From the NCBI GenBank assembly GCA_902175065.1, contig CABIIJ010000065.1, positions 1 through 64,000 on the forward strand: 64,000 bases of DNA. Reading direction: 5' to 3'. The translations under genes were made by a program, and so were the position numbers. The notes beneath the pieces were generated by a model, which saw nothing but the letters and a program-made list of their open reading frames with translations, was not told the DNA's origin and ran no database searches. Of this stretch, positions 47,941-57,556 are shown piece after piece. Within the stretch, counting starts at the first letter, position 1. The number at the start of each line of letters is the position of its first letter. This stretch comes from an uncultured Comamonas sp. Its GTDB lineage: Bacteria > Pseudomonadota > Gammaproteobacteria > Burkholderiales > Burkholderiaceae_C.

Positions 47941-50604
47941 ATGTTTGCTTCTCTTCGCCGCCGTCCCTTCTGGATCGTTGCCATTCTTTTGTGCGGCATG
48001 CTGCTGAGCATGTTGATCGTGGGCTGGCTGACATGGCTGCATGCCCTGCGCAGCCAAAGCGAAGTCTTTCAGCGACAGCTCGAGGTACGCGCACAGGCCC
48101 TGACACAGCGCGTGGATCGCTACCGTACCCTGCCCCAGGTGCTGTCGCTCGATACGGAGCTGCGCCAGGCGCTGCAGCATCCCCTGAGCGCCCGGGAGGT
48201 GGACTACCTCAACCGCAAGCTGGAGCGTGCCAACGGTGCCAGCCAGTCATCCACCCTCACGTTGATCGACCGGCACGGCCTGGCCATTGCCGCCAGCAAC
48301 TGGCGCGAGCTAAACAACAACGTGGGCGAGAACTACAGCTACCGCCCCTATGTGCAGCAGGCCCTGGCCTCGGGCAGTGGCCGCTTCTACGGCATTGGCA
48401 CGACCACGGGCTTGCCGGGCTACTTTCTTTCCCAGGCCATTTACAGCGAGACTGGCGAGATCATCGGGCTGATTGCCATCAAGATTGCCTTGCAGGAGCT
48501 CGAACGCCAGTGGCCGCGCACCAACGACGTGGTGGTGGTGTCGGACGCGTACGGCGTCATCTTCCTGACCAGCCGTGCAGACTGGCGCTACCGCCTGCTG
48601 AAGCCATTGACAACCGAGGCCCTGGCCGAGCTGGCCGCCACGCGCCAGTACCAGACGGAAACACTCACCCCTCTGGAGTTGCGCGTGCACAAGCACCTGG
48701 CCGACGGCAGCCGCCTGGTCACCATCGGGGATGCCAGGCTGCCCCGGCGCATGCTGCTGCAAAGCGTGGATCTGCCCAACAGTAACTGGCAGATGTACCT
48801 GCTGCACGACACCGGCGCCAGTGCTGCCACCAGCTGGTGGGCCGCTGCGGCTGCGGCGGGTCTGTGGCTGGCGGGGGGGCTGCTGGTGCTGTTCGTGCGC
48901 CAGCGCCAGCGCATCATTCGTCTGCGCTTGCGCAGTCGCCAGGAGCTGGAGACCGTGCTCAAGCAGCACGCACAAGAGCTGCGTACCGCCCAGGATGGCA
49001 TCGTGCAGGCTGCGCAGCAGGCCGACACCGGCCTGTCGCGCAGCCTGGAGCACCTGCCCCAGGGCGTGGTCATCATCGATGCCGACCTCAATCTGGTGGC
49101 CTGGAATTCACGCTACCTGGAACTCTTTCGCTACCCTGCCGAGCTGGTGCGCGTGGGCGCACCCATTGAAAGCCTGCTGCGCTTCAATGCACGGCGCGGC
49201 CTGCTGGGCAAGGCTCCGACGGAAGATGCCGTACAGCGCCGCCTGGGCCACTTGCGCAGCGGCAAGCCGCATTTGCACGAAAGTGAAAAAGGCGATGGCA
49301 TGGTGCTGGAGATACGCGGCAATCCGCTGCCCGATGGCGGCTTTGTCACCAGCTATGCCGATATCACCAGCTACAAGAATGCTGCCCGCGAGCTGCGCTC
49401 CCTGGCCGATGCGCTGGAGCGGCGTATTGCCGAACGCACCCGTGACCTGGAGGCCGCCCGCCAGGAGGCCGAACAGGCCAATCGCTACAAAACCCGTTTT
49501 GTGAATGCGGCTGTGCACGACCTGCTGCAGCCCCTGAATGCGGCCCGCATGTTCACCAGCCTGCTGCCCAACCACGTGCAGGATGTCGCGGGCCGCCGTG
49601 TGGTCGAAAGCATCGATGCGGCCCTGGCCTCGCAAGATGCCATCCTGGCCAGCCTGCTGGACATTGCCCGCATGGAGTCGGGCCAGCTGGAAGTGCATGT
49701 GCGCGACTTTGCCCTCGATGCCCTGCTGCAGGTGGTGCACAACAACTTCCGCCTTCTGGCCGAGAGCGAAGGGCTGGAATTGCGCACCCATGCCTGCGCC
49801 CTGGTGGTGCGCAGCGACGAGGCGCTGTTGCGCCGCATCGTGCAGAACTTTGTCTCCAATGCCATCCGCTACACCCGCGCAGGCCGGATCGTGGTGGGTT
49901 GCCGCCGCGTGGGCCGGCAGGTGCGCATCGAGGTGCATGACCAGGGGCCGGGCATTCCGGCCGGCCAGCAGCGGGAAATTTTCGAGGAATTCCGCCGCCT
50001 GCATGAGGGCCATGCCGACGACCGGGGCACGGGCCTGGGGCTGGCCATCGTCGAGCGCCTGGGCAAGCTGCTGGGCCATCCGATCGGCCTGCGCTCCACG
50101 CCGGGGCGGGGCAGCATCTTCTGGGTGCAGGTGCCGCTGGGCGATGCCCGGGCCTTGCCGCCTGCCGCTCCGGCCAGCGTTCCGGCAGGCCAGGAGGATG
50201 CACCTCTGCAAGGCCGCGTGGTCTGGTACGTCGACGACGACCCCCAGACCTGTGCGGCCACCCGCGCCCTGCTGGAGCGCTGGGGCTGCACCGTGCCGTG
50301 CGCCGGTGGCCCGCAGGAGGCGCTGGCGCAAGTCTTGAGCCAGCCCCAGGCCGTGCCGCATCTGGTGCTGCTGGATGTCCACCTGGGCAGCGGCCTGTAC
50401 GGGCCGGATTTCTATGCCCAGCTCTCTGCCCAGTGGGGGCAAACGCCGCCCGTCATTCTGGTCACTGCCGAGCACGACGCCGCCTTGCGCCGTCAGGCCG
50501 CCGAACGCGGCTGGGGGTTTCTGGCCAAGCCCGTGCGCCCGCCCGCCTTGCGGGCCTTGATGAGCCAGACCTTGCTGCGTCTGGGCGAAAACAGCGGGCA
50601 CTGA
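47941..50604 (+). CDS. DctB-like hybrid sensor histidine kinase
   Basis: This membrane sensor of 887 residues has a helix at 11-33, then a periplasmic double-Cache domain (about 35-295) with the DctB-like SYRPYVQQALASGSGRFYGI segment, and a second helix near 303-323. A PAS domain follows (SLEHLPQGVVIIDADLNLVA, about 360-460). The kinase core has AAVHDLLQPLNAARMF with His near 526 and the ATPase motifs NFVSNAIRYT, DQGPGI and GTGLGLAIVERL. It ends in a receiver (HLVLLDVHLGSGLYG, Asp near 812). It is divergent from dctA and convergent with a NarL-type regulator. I infer sensing of C4-dicarboxylates and control of dctA. Confidence 0.9.
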   Translation: MFASLRRRPFWIVAILLCGMLLSMLIVGWLTWLHALRSQSEVFQRQLEVRAQALTQRVDRYRTLPQVLSLDTELRQALQHPLSAREVDYLNRKLERANGASQSSTLTLIDRHGLAIAASNWRELNNNVGENYSYRPYVQQALASGSGRFYGIGTTTGLPGYFLSQAIYSETGEIIGLIAIKIALQELERQWPRTNDVVVVSDAYGVIFLTSRADWRYRLLKPLTTEALAELAATRQYQTETLTPLELRVHKHLADGSRLVTIGDARLPRRMLLQSVDLPNSNWQMYLLHDTGASAATSWWAAAAAAGLWLAGGLLVLFVRQRQRIIRLRLRSRQELETVLKQHAQELRTAQDGIVQAAQQADTGLSRSLEHLPQGVVIIDADLNLVAWNSRYLELFRYPAELVRVGAPIESLLRFNARRGLLGKAPTEDAVQRRLGHLRSGKPHLHESEKGDGMVLEIRGNPLPDGGFVTSYADITSYKNAARELRSLADALERRIAERTRDLEAARQEAEQANRYKTRFVNAAVHDLLQPLNAARMFTSLLPNHVQDVAGRRVVESIDAALASQDAILASLLDIARMESGQLEVHVRDFALDALLQVVHNNFRLLAESEGLELRTHACALVVRSDEALLRRIVQNFVSNAIRYTRAGRIVVGCRRVGRQVRIEVHDQGPGIPAGQQREIFEEFRRLHEGHADDRGTGLGLAIVERLGKLLGHPIGLRSTPGRGSIFWVQVPLGDARALPPAAPASVPAGQEDAPLQGRVVWYVDDDPQTCAATRALLERWGCTVPCAGGPQEALAQVLSQPQAVPHLVLLDVHLGSGLYGPDFYAQLSAQWGQTPPVILVTAEHDAALRRQAAERGWGFLAKPVRPPALRALMSQTLLRLGENSGH

Positions 50605-50611
50605 TGGGCGC

Positions 50612-51268
50612 TCAGACCTCTTGGTCGTTTTCCAGGCTTTTGACCAGCACTGCGGCCTGTGTGCGGCTATAGCAGCCGAGTTTTTTCAGGATGGCCGTCA
50701 CGTGCACCTTGACGGTGTTTTCGGCCAGCCCCAGCGCATGGGCGATCTGCTTGTTGAGCAGGCCGTCGGCCAGGCACAGCAGCACGCGAAACTGCTGGGG
50801 CGTGAGTTGGGCCAGTCGGGCGGCCAGGTCGGCATCGGCCTGGGAGCGCTCGGCCGTCATCGGCGGAAACCAGCTGCCGCCGTCCAGCACGGCTGCCACG
50901 GCGTCGGCAATGTCCTGCCCGGATGCGGATTTGGGGATGAAGCCTGCCGCCCCGAACTGCTGGGCGCGGCGGATGACGCGCGGATGGTCGTTGGAGGAGA
51001 TGATGGCCACGGGAATGTGCGGGTACTCGCCCCGCACGTGCAGCAAGGTGGAAAAGCCCCGCACGCCGGGCATGGTCAGGTCCAGCAGCACCAGCTCGAC
51101 CTGCGGATGCGCTTGCAGCGTGCTGCTGACGGCGGCGGCGCTGGCGGCCTCCAGCGTGGCGTAGTGCATGAAGCGCTCGCGCAGCACATGCAGCACCGCA
51201 GCGCGAAACAGCGGGTGGTCGTCGGCAACGAGCAGGCTGGGTTCGGACATCACGGTGCACTCTGCCAT
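50612..51268 (-). CDS. NarL/LuxR-type response regulator
   Basis: The 218-residue regulator has a receiver (SLLVADDHPLFRAAVLHVLR, phospho-Asp in VELVLLDLTMPGVRG, Lys in GFIPKSASG). A LuxR-type helix-turn-helix follows (LTPQQFRVLLCLADGLLNKQ, then LGLAENTVKVHVTAILKKLG). It is convergent with the hybrid kinase, the two genes being seven bases apart, and is its likely partner. GAGG lies eight bases before ATG 51268, which is used here; ATG at 51250 would give the more usual MSEPSLLVADD start. It may act on dctA, but no binding site could be deduced. Confidence 0.9.
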   Translation of the reverse strand: MAECTVMSEPSLLVADDHPLFRAAVLHVLRERFMHYATLEAASAAAVSSTLQAHPQVELVLLDLTMPGVRGFSTLLHVRGEYPHIPVAIISSNDHPRVIRRAQQFGAAGFIPKSASGQDIADAVAAVLDGGSWFPPMTAERSQADADLAARLAQLTPQQFRVLLCLADGLLNKQIAHALGLAENTVKVHVTAILKKLGCYSRTQAAVLVKSLENDQEV

Positions 51269-51278
51269 GCCGTTGGCC

Positions 51279-52178
51279 TCAGCGGCGGGACGCCACCCAG
51301 ATGCCGCCCACGATCAGCACGAAGGCCCCGGCGTGGTAGAGCTGGGGCGCCTGCCCCAGCACCAGCACCGACAGAATGGCGGTGAACAGCGGAATCAGGT
51401 TGGCAAAAAAGCCCGCCACCGTGGGATTGGAGCGCCGCACCCCCGCGCCCCAGCAGCGGTAGGCCAGGATGGCCGGGCCGATGGCGATGAACAGCAGGGC
51501 GGCAGCCAGCGGCCAGCCCAGGGTCAGGCGAAAGCCGCCCAGGCCCGCTTCCGCCCCGGTGAACAGCCCCGACCACAGCACGCCGAACACCAGTTGGGCC
51601 AGCAGGAAGGCAGCCCAGTCGCTTTTGAATTCCTGCGGGCCGGGGGCTTTGGTGAGCAGCCAGGTGTAGAGCGACCAGAGCAGCGTGGCCAGCAGCATGA
51701 ACAGGTCGCCCGGCACCAGTTGCAGGTGGCGCAGCACGTCGATGTCGCCGCGCGTGAGCACCAGCACCACCCCGGCAATCGACAGCAGTGCCCCGACGAT
51801 CTGGCGGCCATTGATGCGGGTGCCCCAGAACAGGCGGCCCAGGCCCAGCATCCAGATCGGCATACTGGCACTGACCAGGGTGACGTTGAGCGGGCTGGAG
51901 GTTTTCAGCGACAGGTACAGCAGGCTGTTGTAGCAGGCGATGCCCAGGAAACCCAGCACGGCATAGGCACGCCAGTGCTGCCACAGCGGGCTGCCCTTGG
52001 CCAGCACGCGCCAGGCGATGGGCAGCAACAGCAGCACGGCCAGCGCCCAGCGCACGAAGTTCAGCGCAAAGGGCGAGATCAGGTCGTGTACCAGGCGGCC
52101 CACGATGGCGTTGCCGGCCCACAGCAGGGGGGCGGCGGTCAGCAGGGCTGCCGTGCCCAGATTCAAAGGTGCAGTCAT
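51279..52178 (-). CDS. EamA-family (DMT) transporter
   Basis: The 299-residue inner-membrane carrier has ten helices in two EamA repeats. The first begins TAALLTAAPLLWAGNAIVGR and includes the motif SPFALNFVRWALAVLLLLPI. The second contains ALLIFIAIGPAILAYRCWGAG-like helices and ends with LYHAGAFVLIVGGIWVASRR. The WAGNAIVGR start is common in exporters of amino acids or metabolites, but the substrate is unknown. It lies ten bases upstream of the response regulator gene on the same strand, so the two may share a transcript. Confidence 0.88.
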   Translation of the reverse strand: MTAPLNLGTAALLTAAPLLWAGNAIVGRLVHDLISPFALNFVRWALAVLLLLPIAWRVLAKGSPLWQHWRAYAVLGFLGIACYNSLLYLSLKTSSPLNVTLVSASMPIWMLGLGRLFWGTRINGRQIVGALLSIAGVVLVLTRGDIDVLRHLQLVPGDLFMLLATLLWSLYTWLLTKAPGPQEFKSDWAAFLLAQLVFGVLWSGLFTGAEAGLGGFRLTLGWPLAAALLFIAIGPAILAYRCWGAGVRRSNPTVAGFFANLIPLFTAILSVLVLGQAPQLYHAGAFVLIVGGIWVASRR

Positions 52179-52257
52179 CGGGCGATGCTAATGCCTGTGC
52201 CGCCAGTGGCGCGGCATCCGGCACGGGAAGATGGCAGGGGTATCCAAGAACCTGTTC

Positions 52258-53898
52258 TCAGTGCAGGTCGCGCAGGCGCGGGGCGATGGCCCCGGCGGCT
52301 TCCAGCACGGGGTAGGCCAGGGAGCAGAGCAGGGAGTTGATGCGTTTCAGGTCGCTGATCATGTCGATGTGCAGGGCGCTGGTTTCGATGCTCTTGACCT
52401 TGCCGTCGGACAGGCGGTTGAGGTGGCTGGCCGCGTAGGCCAGCTCCAGGTCGCGGAAACGCGCCTTTTCTTCCAGCAGGCGCTGCGCGTCGCGCACGTT
52501 GCCGCTGAGGAAGACGCTCATCGCCAGCCGCAGGTTGGCCACCAGATGGGCGTGCATGCGGTTGATTTCCTCCAGCCCGGCGCTGGAGAAGTCGCGGCCC
52601 TTCTTGATCTTCTTGTCTTCCACTTCCTGCAGGATGCGCTCGACCAGATCGCCCACCTGCTCCATGTTGATGGTGAAGTTGATGACTTCCGTCCAGCGCT
52701 GGCCCTCGCGCTCGTCCAGTTCGGCGCGGGAAATCTTGGTCATGTAGTACTTGATGGCGGAATACAGGTCGTCCACCTGGTCGTCCAGGCTGCGCAGGTG
52801 CTGGGCCAGCTCGGCGTCGTTGTCTTCCCAGACTTTCTTCAGGCCGCCGAGCATGGTCTCGACAACGTCGGCCTGGTGCAGCGCCTCGCGGGCGGCGCAG
52901 GAAATCGCCAGCGATGGTGTGGCCAGGGCCGAGCCGTCCAGGTGGTGCGGGCGGGTGGACGAGGGCGCAGCCACCTCGGTGGGCAGGATTTTTTCCACCA
53001 GCGCAGCAAAGCGCCCGGTGAACTGCACGCACAGCAGGGCCACCACCAGGTTGAACAGCAGGTGGAACAGCACCACCTGTGCGCCGATATTGGGCACCAG
53101 CGGGGCGACGTAGGTGAGCCAGGGCTGGATCAGCCCGACCATGGCGGCCACGCCGACCACCTTGAACAGCAGGTTGCCCAGCGGCACCTGGCGCACCTGC
53201 ACGCTGGACTTGAGCGTGGTCAGCAGGGCCAGCATGCCGCTGCCCAGGTTGGCCCCCAGCACCAGCCCCAGGGCCACGTCGCCCGGAATGCCGCCGGAGC
53301 CGGCCAGGGCCGACACCAGCAGCACGGTGGCCAGGCTGGAGTAGGAAATAACGGCCAGCACCGCACCGGTGATGATCTCCAGCGTGATGTCGCTGGTCAC
53401 GGCCAGCAGCAGGGTGCGCACCGTCTCCGACTGGGTGAGCACCAGCGTGGCCTCGGTAATCAGGCGCAGGGCCAGCAGCATCAGCCCCAGGCCGATCAGC
53501 ACGCGGCCGATGCGGCCCACTTTGGTGTCCTGGCGGGCGACGTACAGCACCACGCCGGTGAAGATGCACAGTGGCGAGAGCCAGGACAAATCCAGCGAGA
53601 ACACCACCGCCATCAGGCTGGAGCCGACGTCCGCCCCCAGCATGACGATCAGGGCCGAAGTCAGCGAAATCATCCCCTGCCCGACGAAGGCCGAGACGAT
53701 CAGCGCCGTGGCCGTGCTCGACTGCACGATGGCCGTCACCCCCACGCCGGAGAGCAGGGCCGTCAGCCGCGTGCTCACGCCCCGGGAAATCAACTGGCGC
53801 AAGTTCGCGCCGAAGACCCGCAGGATGCCGGTACGCACCATCTGGATGCCCCACACCAGCAGGGCAATGGCGGCCAGGAGATTGAGTAGATGCTGCAT
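52258..53898 (-). CDS. Na/Pi cotransporter family protein with PhoU-like tail
   Basis: This 546-residue membrane protein has two Na_Pi_cotrans repeats. QSSTATALIVSAFVGQGMIS and GANLGSGMLALLTTLKSSVQ are the duplicated QSS and GAN motifs. About nine helices are followed by a cytoplasmic PhoU-like helical domain (about residues 345-546). It probably moves phosphate with sodium, or regulates such transport. ATG at 53898 (MQHLLNLLAAIALLVWGIQM) is preferred to TTG at 53922. No phosphate regulon genes are adjacent. It stands between lspA and a DMT transporter. Confidence 0.88.
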   Translation of the reverse strand: MQHLLNLLAAIALLVWGIQMVRTGILRVFGANLRQLISRGVSTRLTALLSGVGVTAIVQSSTATALIVSAFVGQGMISLTSALIVMLGADVGSSLMAVVFSLDLSWLSPLCIFTGVVLYVARQDTKVGRIGRVLIGLGLMLLALRLITEATLVLTQSETVRTLLLAVTSDITLEIITGAVLAVISYSSLATVLLVSALAGSGGIPGDVALGLVLGANLGSGMLALLTTLKSSVQVRQVPLGNLLFKVVGVAAMVGLIQPWLTYVAPLVPNIGAQVVLFHLLFNLVVALLCVQFTGRFAALVEKILPTEVAAPSSTRPHHLDGSALATPSLAISCAAREALHQADVVETMLGGLKKVWEDNDAELAQHLRSLDDQVDDLYSAIKYYMTKISRAELDEREGQRWTEVINFTINMEQVGDLVERILQEVEDKKIKKGRDFSSAGLEEINRMHAHLVANLRLAMSVFLSGNVRDAQRLLEEKARFRDLELAYAASHLNRLSDGKVKSIETSALHIDMISDLKRINSLLCSLAYPVLEAAGAIAPRLRDLH

Positions 53899-53966
53899 AA
53901 AGTGAAAAACAAAACCCGCCAATATACGCCGGGGCGGACAAGCCCGCTGGCTGCCGGGGTGTCAGC

Positions 53967-54479
53967 TCACGGCGTGGCCGGCTGGCTGCGGCGGCTGCGC
54001 AGCAGCTCGTCCAGGATGAGCAGCGCCGCGCCCAGGGTGATGCCCATGTCGGCCACGTTGAAGGCCGGGAAGTGGCGGCTGCCCCAGTAGAAGTCCAGAA
54101 AATCCACCACGTAGCCGTGCATCAGCCGGTCCAGCACGTTGCCGATGGCCCCGCCCAGGATGCTGGCCAGCGCGAAGCAGAACAGCTTCTGCCCCGGGTA
54201 TTTGCGCAACTGCCAGGTGATCAGCACCGTGGCCCCTGCGCCGATGCCGACGAACAGCCAGCGCTGCCAGCCGCCGTGGTCGGCCAGGAAGGAGAAGGCC
54301 GCCCCGGTGTTGTGCGCCCGCACGATGTTGAAGAAGCCGGTGACGGGCGTGCTGTCCCACAGCGCGTAGTGGCGCAGGATCCACTGCTTGGTCAGTTGGT
54401 CGATCGCCAGCACCAGCAGCGCCCAGGCCAGCCAGGGCCAGATGCGGGGGCGGGGAGAGGGGGTATTCATTGTTTTCAT
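53967..54479 (-). CDS. lspA: Lipoprotein signal peptidase
   Basis: LspA cleaves the signal peptide of prolipoproteins in the inner membrane. The 170-residue protein has four membrane helices. The conserved boxes are [44 protein letters not shown] with catalytic Asp117, and [11 protein letters not shown] with Asp144. ATG at 54479 lies at the very edge of a hairpin repeat; ATG at 54470 is an alternative. It is the last gene of ribF-ileS-lspA, the classical arrangement. Confidence 0.95.
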   Translation of the reverse strand: MKTMNTPSPRPRIWPWLAWALLVLAIDQLTKQWILRHYALWDSTPVTGFFNIVRAHNTGAAFSFLADHGGWQRWLFVGIGAGATVLITWQLRKYPGQKLFCFALASILGGAIGNVLDRLMHGYVVDFLDFYWGSRHFPAFNVADMGITLGAALLILDELLRSRRSQPATP

Positions 54480-54555
54480 AGCTGATTCCGCTTTTCATTC
54501 AATGATTTCAGCATGTTCAATACCTGAAATCCTTATATATCCAGCGGAACAAGCT
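54480..54555. repeat. AGCT-type hairpin repeat between ileS and lspA
   Basis: AGCTGATTCCGCT (54480-54492) pairs with AGCGGAACAAGCT (54543-54555), with inner arms AATGATTTCA and TGAAATCCTT. It separates two co-directional genes of one operon, so it may act as an RNA stabiliser or partial terminator. Its end joins the lspA start codon. Confidence 0.8.
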
Positions 54556-54563
54556 CCTTTTTA

Positions 54564-57446
54564 TCAAGCAATATGGCGTACTTCACCGCTGCCGTGCAGG
54601 TTGCTGTCGCAGCGTCCGCACAGCGTCGGGTGCGCGGGGTTGGCCCCCACGTCGGCGCGGTAGTGCCAGCAGCGCTCGCATTTGGCATGGCTGCTGATCT
54701 GCACGTCCACCGCCAGGGCGTCGCCCGGCCGGGCCTGGGCGGCGCTGGTGATGAGGACGAATTTCAAATCCTCGCCCAGCGATTGCAGCAGGGCCAGGTC
54801 TTCCGGCGCGGCGCTCAGGGTCACCTCGGCTTGCAGCGAAGCGCCGACTTTGCCGGCTTCGCGCTGGTTCTCGATTTCCTTGTTCGTCACATCGCGGATG
54901 GCGCGGATGCGCTCCCACTTGGCCAGCAGGGCGGCGTCGCCCGCAGGCAGGGTCTGGTAGGTTTCCAGGAAGATGGAAGCGTTGCCGCCGCCGACGATCT
55001 TCCACGCCTCTTCCGCCGTGAACGAGAGGAAGGGCGCCATCCAGCGCAGCATGGCGTGCAGGATCTGGTGCAGCGCGGTCTGGGCGCTGCGCCGCGCCGG
55101 GCTGTGGGCGGCGCTGGTGTAGAGGCGGTCTTTCAGCACGTCCAGGTAGAAGCCGCCCAGGTCCTCGGAGCAGAACAGTTGCAGCTTGGCGACGACGGGG
55201 TGGAATTCGTACACCTTGAAGTGCGCCAGCACCTCGGCCTGGAATTCGGCAGCGCGGGCCAGTGCCCAGCGGTCGATCTCCAGCATCTGGTCGTAGGGCA
55301 CGGCATCCTTGCTGGCGTCGAAATCGCTGGTGTTGGCCAGCAGGAAGCGCAGCGTGTTGCGGATGCGGCGGTAGGCGTCCACCACGCGGGCCAGGATCTT
55401 GTCGTCGATGGCCAGATCGCCCGAGTAGTCGGTCGAGGCGCACCACAGGCGGATGATTTCCGCACCCATCTTGCCGCTGACTTCCTGCGGCGAGACGGTG
55501 TTGCCCAGCGACTTGCTCATCTTCTTGCCCTGGCCGTCCACAGTGAAGCCGTGCGTGAGCAGCCCCCGGTACGGCGCCCGGCCAAAGATGGCGCTGGCCA
55601 GCAGCAGCGAGGAATGGAACCAGCCCCGGTGCTGGTCGTGGCCCTCCAGGTACAGGTCGGCCTCCGGCCCCTGGTCGTGGTGCATCCCGGCGTGCGTGCC
55701 GCGCAGCACGTGCCAGAAGGTGGAGCCGGAGTCGAACCACACCTCCAGGATGTCGGTGCTCTTGGTGTAGTTCTTGGCATCCTCGGCGCCCAGGATTTCC
55801 TCGGTGCTCACGCGGCTCCAGGCTTCGATGCCGCCTTGCTCGACGATATTGGCCGCCTGGTCGATGATCTCCATCGTGCGCGGGTGCAGCGCCCCGGTGT
55901 CCACATGCAGGAAGAAGGGCAGCGGCACGCCCCAGCTGCGCTGGCGCGAGATGCACCAGTCGGGCCGGTTGGCGATCATGTCGCGCAGGCGGGCCTTGCC
56001 GTTTTCGGGGTAGAAGCTGGTTTGCTCGATCGCTGCCAGCGCAATCTGCCTCAGGGTTTGCGCGGGTTTCTGCGCCGGGTCGGTGAAGACGCCTTCGCCC
56101 TCGTCCATGCGCACGAACCACTGGGCGGCGGCGCGGTAGATCACCGGCGATTTGTGCCGCCAGCAGTGCGGGTAGCTGTGCGTGATGCCCGCCGTGCCCA
56201 TCAGGCGGCCCGCCACCTTCAGCGCGTCGATGATGACCGGCACGGCCTTCCAGATCGGCTGGCCGCCGAACAGCGGGAAGTCCGCCGCGTACTGGCCGTT
56301 GCCCTGCACGGGGTTGAGGATGTCCTGGTAGGCCAGTCCGTTGCCGACGCAACTGTTGAAGTCGTCCACGCCGTAGGCCGGGGCGCTGTGCACGATACCG
56401 GTGCCGTCCTCCGCCGTGGCGTACTCGGCCACGTAGACGGGCGAGAGGCGGTCATAGCCCTTGTCCACATGGGCCAGCGGGTGCCTGAAATCGAGGCGAT
56501 CCAGCTTTTGCCCCACGGCGGTGGCGACCACCTGGCCGGTGATGCCCCAACGCTCCAGGCATTTCTCCACCAGGGCGCTGGCGAGGATGAGCAGGCCGCG
56601 CTCGGTATCGACCAGGCTGTATTCCAGTTCCGGGTTCACGTTCAGCGCCTGGTTGGCGGGAATCGTCCACGCAGTGGTCGTCCAGATCACGGCAAAGGCG
56701 GGCTTGGGCAGCGTGTCCAGGCCGAAGGCGGCGGCCAGCCGGGCGGGGTCGGCGGCGGGGAACATCACGTCCAGCGTCTGGCTGGATTTGTCCTGGTATT
56801 CGATCTCGAACTCCGCCAGGGACGAGGCGCAGTCGAAACACCAGTACACCGGCTTCAGCCCCCGGTAGATGAAGCCGCGCTCCATCACCTTCTTCAGCGC
56901 CCGCAACTGGTGCGCCTCGCTGGCGAAGTTCATGGTCTTGTAGGGGCGATCCCACTCGCCCAGCACGCCCAGGCGCTGGAAGTCGGCCATCTGCTGGGCG
57001 ATCTGCTCGGCGGCAAAGGCGCGGCCCCTGGCCTGCATTTCGTCACGCGGCAGGTTGCGGCCATGCAGTTTCTCGATGGCGTTCTCGATCGGCAGGCCGT
57101 GGCAGTCCCAGCCGGGGGTGTAGAGCGCGTCGAAGCCCTCCAGTTGGCGGCTTTTGACGATCATGTCCTTCAGGATCTTGTTCATCGCGTGGCCGATGTG
57201 GATCTGGCCGTTGGCATACGGCGGGCCGTCGTGCAGGATGAACTTGGGCGCACCCTGGCGGGCGGCCCGCAGTTGCTTGTAGATGCCCTGCTCGTCCCAA
57301 TCCCTGGCCCATTGCGGCTCGCGCCTGGGCAGGTCGCCGCGCATGGGGAAGGGCGTGTCGGGCATGTTCAGCGTGGCGCGGTAGGCGCTCTCATTGCCGT
57401 TTTTCGGGGCACTCTTGGCTTTTTTCGGGGTGGCTTGTTCGGACAT
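54564..57446 (-). CDS. ileS: Isoleucyl-tRNA synthetase
   Basis: IleS charges tRNA-Ile and edits valine. The 960-residue class I enzyme has [20 protein letters not shown] with the HIGH signature, [10 protein letters not shown], the CP1 editing domain ([20 protein letters not shown]), [15 protein letters not shown], and the C-terminal zinc motif [12 protein letters not shown] with [11 protein letters not shown] at 57446 ([12 protein letters not shown]) is the chosen start; a TTG seven codons upstream is less likely. It is the bacterial type 1 form and lies in the ribF-ileS-lspA operon. Confidence 0.98.
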   Translation of the reverse strand: MSEQATPKKAKSAPKNGNESAYRATLNMPDTPFPMRGDLPRREPQWARDWDEQGIYKQLRAARQGAPKFILHDGPPYANGQIHIGHAMNKILKDMIVKSRQLEGFDALYTPGWDCHGLPIENAIEKLHGRNLPRDEMQARGRAFAAEQIAQQMADFQRLGVLGEWDRPYKTMNFASEAHQLRALKKVMERGFIYRGLKPVYWCFDCASSLAEFEIEYQDKSSQTLDVMFPAADPARLAAAFGLDTLPKPAFAVIWTTTAWTIPANQALNVNPELEYSLVDTERGLLILASALVEKCLERWGITGQVVATAVGQKLDRLDFRHPLAHVDKGYDRLSPVYVAEYATAEDGTGIVHSAPAYGVDDFNSCVGNGLAYQDILNPVQGNGQYAADFPLFGGQPIWKAVPVIIDALKVAGRLMGTAGITHSYPHCWRHKSPVIYRAAAQWFVRMDEGEGVFTDPAQKPAQTLRQIALAAIEQTSFYPENGKARLRDMIANRPDWCISRQRSWGVPLPFFLHVDTGALHPRTMEIIDQAANIVEQGGIEAWSRVSTEEILGAEDAKNYTKSTDILEVWFDSGSTFWHVLRGTHAGMHHDQGPEADLYLEGHDQHRGWFHSSLLLASAIFGRAPYRGLLTHGFTVDGQGKKMSKSLGNTVSPQEVSGKMGAEIIRLWCASTDYSGDLAIDDKILARVVDAYRRIRNTLRFLLANTSDFDASKDAVPYDQMLEIDRWALARAAEFQAEVLAHFKVYEFHPVVAKLQLFCSEDLGGFYLDVLKDRLYTSAAHSPARRSAQTALHQILHAMLRWMAPFLSFTAEEAWKIVGGGNASIFLETYQTLPAGDAALLAKWERIRAIRDVTNKEIENQREAGKVGASLQAEVTLSAAPEDLALLQSLGEDLKFVLITSAAQARPGDALAVDVQISSHAKCERCWHYRADVGANPAHPTLCGRCDSNLHGSGEVRHIA

Positions 57447-57556
57447 GAAAAATCTTTCTTGCTTCAAGGCAAAGCCCAGGGCGCGGCCTGGGCTGGAAAT
57501 TCAGGGGGAAAACCGGGGTTGCCGGTGGAAATCCGTCGTGGTGATGATGCCCGGCA

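Noticed and set aside
52245-52258. AAGAACCTGTTCTCA, similar to a MITE end
   Set aside because: Only about 11 bases match and no further element sequence follows, so chance is sufficient.
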